Positions 62,256-64,000 of a DNA stretch of 64,000 nucleotides are shown here, one piece after another (the first letter of the stretch is position 1; each line of letters begins with the position of its first letter). A program made the translations under genes and the position numbers. The notes beneath the pieces were generated by a model. That model saw only the letters and a program-made list of their open reading frames with translations. It did no database searches and had not been told where the DNA came from. The stretch comes from Hybos culiciformis (lineage: Eukaryota; Arthropoda; Insecta; Diptera; Hybotidae), in the NCBI GenBank assembly GCA_964007475.1, contig CAXFZM010000106.1, positions 7,501 through 71,500 on the forward strand, in the 5' to 3' direction.

Positions 62256-64000
62256 TTTCTAGATCCGGAGAAATAAACGATAAGGTGAGCAAACCCCCTA
62301 ACTTTAACACATAAAATGTTGACCTTGGGCTGGTTTCTTGTTCATTACTCCGGCTCCAGACCTCGGAGAACCTCCGTTTTTGGCTTAAATTAAAGGTCTA
62401 GAAATTACGCTTCTTTCTGTGCAATTTTTATGTAAATCGGTTTTCTAGATCCGGAGAAATAAACGATAAGGTGAGCAAACTCCCTAACTTTAACACATAA
62501 AATGTTAATTTTGGGCTGGTTTTTTGTTCATTACTCCGGCTCCAGACCACGGAGAACCTCCGTTTTTGGCTTAAATTAAAGGTCTAGAAATTACGCTTCT
62601 TTCTGTGCAATTTTTATGTAAATCTGTTTTCTAGATCCGGAGAAATAAACGATAAGGTGAGCAAACTCCCTAACTTTAACACATAAAATGTTGACTTTGG
62701 GCTGGTTTTTTGTTCATTACTCCGGCTCCAAACTTCGGCGGACCTCCGTTTTTGGCTTAAATTAAAGGTCTAGAATTTACGCTTCTTTCTGTGCAATTTT
62801 TATGAAAATCGGTTTTCTAGATCCGGAGAAATAAACGATAAGGTGAGCAAACTCCCTAACTTTAACACATAAAATGTTGACTTTGGGCTGGTTTTTTGTT
62901 CATTACTCCGGCTCCAAACTTCGGCGGACCTCCGGTTTTGGCTTAAATTAAAGGTCTAGAATTTACGCTTCTTTCTGTGCAATTTTTATGAAAATCGGTT
63001 TTCTAGATCCGGAGAAATAAACGATAAGGTGAGCAAACCCCCTAACTTTAACACATAAAATGTTGAGTTTGGGCTGGTTTTTTGTTCATTACTCCGGCTC
63101 TAGACCTCGGAGAACCTCCGTTTTTGGCTTAAATTAAAAGTCTAGAAATTACGCTTCTTTCTGTGCAATTTTTATGAAAATCGGTTTTCTAGATCCGGAG
63201 AAATAAACGATAAGGTGAGCAAACTCCCTAACTTTAACACATAAAATGTTGACTTTGGGCTGGTTTTTTGTTCATTACTCCGGCTCCAGACCACGGAGAA
63301 CCTCCGTTTTTGGCTTAAATTAAAGGTCTAGAAATTACGCTTCTTTCTGTGCAATTTTTATGTAAATCGGTTTTCTAGATCCGGAGAAATAAACGATAAG
63401 GTGAGCAAACTCCCTAACTTTAACACATAAAATGTTGACTTTGGGCTGGTATTTTGTTCATTACTCCGGCTCCAAACTTCGGCGGACCTCCGTTTTTGGC
63501 TTAAATTAAAGGTCTAGAATTTACGCTTCTTTCTGTGCAATTTTTATGAAAATCGGTTTTCTAGATCCGGAGAAATAAACGATAAGGTGAGCAAACCCCC
63601 TAACTTTAACACCTAAAATGTTGACTTTGGGCTGGTTTTTTGTTCATTACTCCGGCTCCAGACCTCGGAGAACCTCCGTTTTTGGCTTAAATTAAAGGTC
63701 TAGAAATTACGCTTCTTTCTGTGCAATTTTTATGAAAATCGGTTTTCTAGATCCGGAGAAATAAACGATAAGGTGAGCAAACCCCCTAACTTTAACACAT
63801 AAAATGTTGACTTTGGGCTGGTTTTTTGTTCATTACTCCGGCTCTAGACCTCGGAGAACCTCCGTTTTTGGCTTAAATTAAAGGTCTAGAAATTACGCTT
63901 CTTTCTCTGCAATTTTTATGTAAATCGGTTTTCTAGATCCGGAGAAATAAACGATAAGGTGAGCAAACCCCCTAACTTTAACACATAAAATGTTGACTTT
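62256..64000 (+). repeat. Right-edge satellite segment, repeating 55.7-57.5 kb
   Basis: A TTAATTTTGGG monomer at 62504 is followed by CTCCAAACTTCGG types. Then TTGAGTTTGGG at 63062 and the rare GCTGGTATTTTG near 63446 match 56552 and 56936 with an offset of exactly 6510 bp (35 monomers). Private differences exist: CTCAAGACC and ACCGCCG near 56775-56793 are absent here, and CTCCGGTTTTGG near 62931 is found only here. The last monomer is cut by the window edge. Confidence 0.82.

Larger units (their letters stand above)
1789..64000 (+). repeat. 186-bp tandem satellite array, about 334 copies, running past the window edge
   Basis: Head-to-tail copies of one 186-bp unit fill everything from 1789 to the end. 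The period was checked by direct counting: GGCTTAAATT starts at 1790, 1976, 2162, 2348 and 2534, and the same register holds far downstream apart from a few small indels. All copies share one orientation. Divergence between monomers is low, mostly a few substitutions at recurring sites, and the copies form higher-order units listed separately. The unit has stop codons in all six frames in its first 20 bases and no recognisable promoter, tRNA or transposon part. The length is close to a nucleosome repeat, as in many centromeric or pericentromeric satellites, but function is inference. I do not recognise the family. The array continues beyond 64000. Confidence 0.98.

Noticed and set aside
1789..64000. 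Open reading frames through the repeats, suggested by the period of 186 (62 codons)
   Set aside because: Stops fall in all three forward frames (monomer positions 5, 10, 18) and in all three reverse frames (complements of 4, 9, 17) of the consensus, so each monomer closes every frame. Short ORFs between them recur only because the unit repeats.
1789..64000. CRISPR array
   Set aside because: The repeats are 186 bp and directly adjacent with no unique spacers, and the context is a eukaryotic rRNA gene.
1789..64000. rDNA intergenic-spacer subrepeats
   Set aside because: The array joins the ITS2 side (5' end) of 28S, whereas the intergenic spacer lies beyond the 28S 3' end and before 18S. No promoter duplications or external-spacer sequence were seen.
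1789..64000. CENP-B box
   Set aside because: No monomer segment carries the essential TTCG...A..CGGG pattern. CTTCGG in type B monomers is not followed by the required bases.

Overview
The window holds two unrelated kinds of DNA and no protein-coding gene that I can support. Positions 1 to about 1505 are the 5' part of a nuclear large-subunit (28S) rRNA gene on the minus strand. It runs off the left edge, and about 280 bases of very AT-rich internal transcribed spacer 2 follow it. The conserved blocks resemble insect 28S as I remember it, and the A+T-rich D2 and D3 expansion segments are typical of flies (Diptera). I infer a dipteran, or at least an AT-rich insect, but cannot name the species. 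No 5.8S, ITS1 or 18S follows.

At about 1789/1790 the spacer stops and a tandem satellite begins. It fills the remaining 62.2 kb (about 334 copies) to the right edge. The monomer is 186 bp, 38.7% G+C, and every copy points the same way. There is no transposable element, spacer or inversion inside. Each monomer has stop codons in all six frames within its first 20 bases, so the array does not encode protein. The first monomer next to the rDNA already equals the consensus, so the array edge is not decayed.

The array is built hierarchically. Left part (1.8-13.5 kb): a 372-bp dimer alternation, then a 4-5-monomer unit, then a 12-13-monomer unit of about 2.23-2.42 kb, then a plainer stretch. Middle part (13.5-41.6 kb): an 18-monomer unit (3348 bp) and a 17-18-monomer unit. 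These sit inside a much larger duplication in which 13.49-20.75 kb is repeated at 34.14-41.58 kb, an offset of 20,646 bp or 111 monomers. Right part (41.6-64 kb): a 28-monomer duplication (5208 bp), a 13-monomer duplication (2418 bp) and a 35-monomer offset (6510 bp) that reaches the window edge. Linked marker substitutions, chimeric monomers and shared deletions trace these events, and they fit unequal exchange in register with the 186-bp monomer.

Within the monomer the clearest local structure is a set of four short complementary arms. They can form alternative hairpins, one of which is followed directly by a T tract. The window is best read as the edge of an rDNA locus, or a stranded rDNA fragment, joined to young heterochromatic satellite. 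Copy numbers and long-range order depend on the assembly being right.
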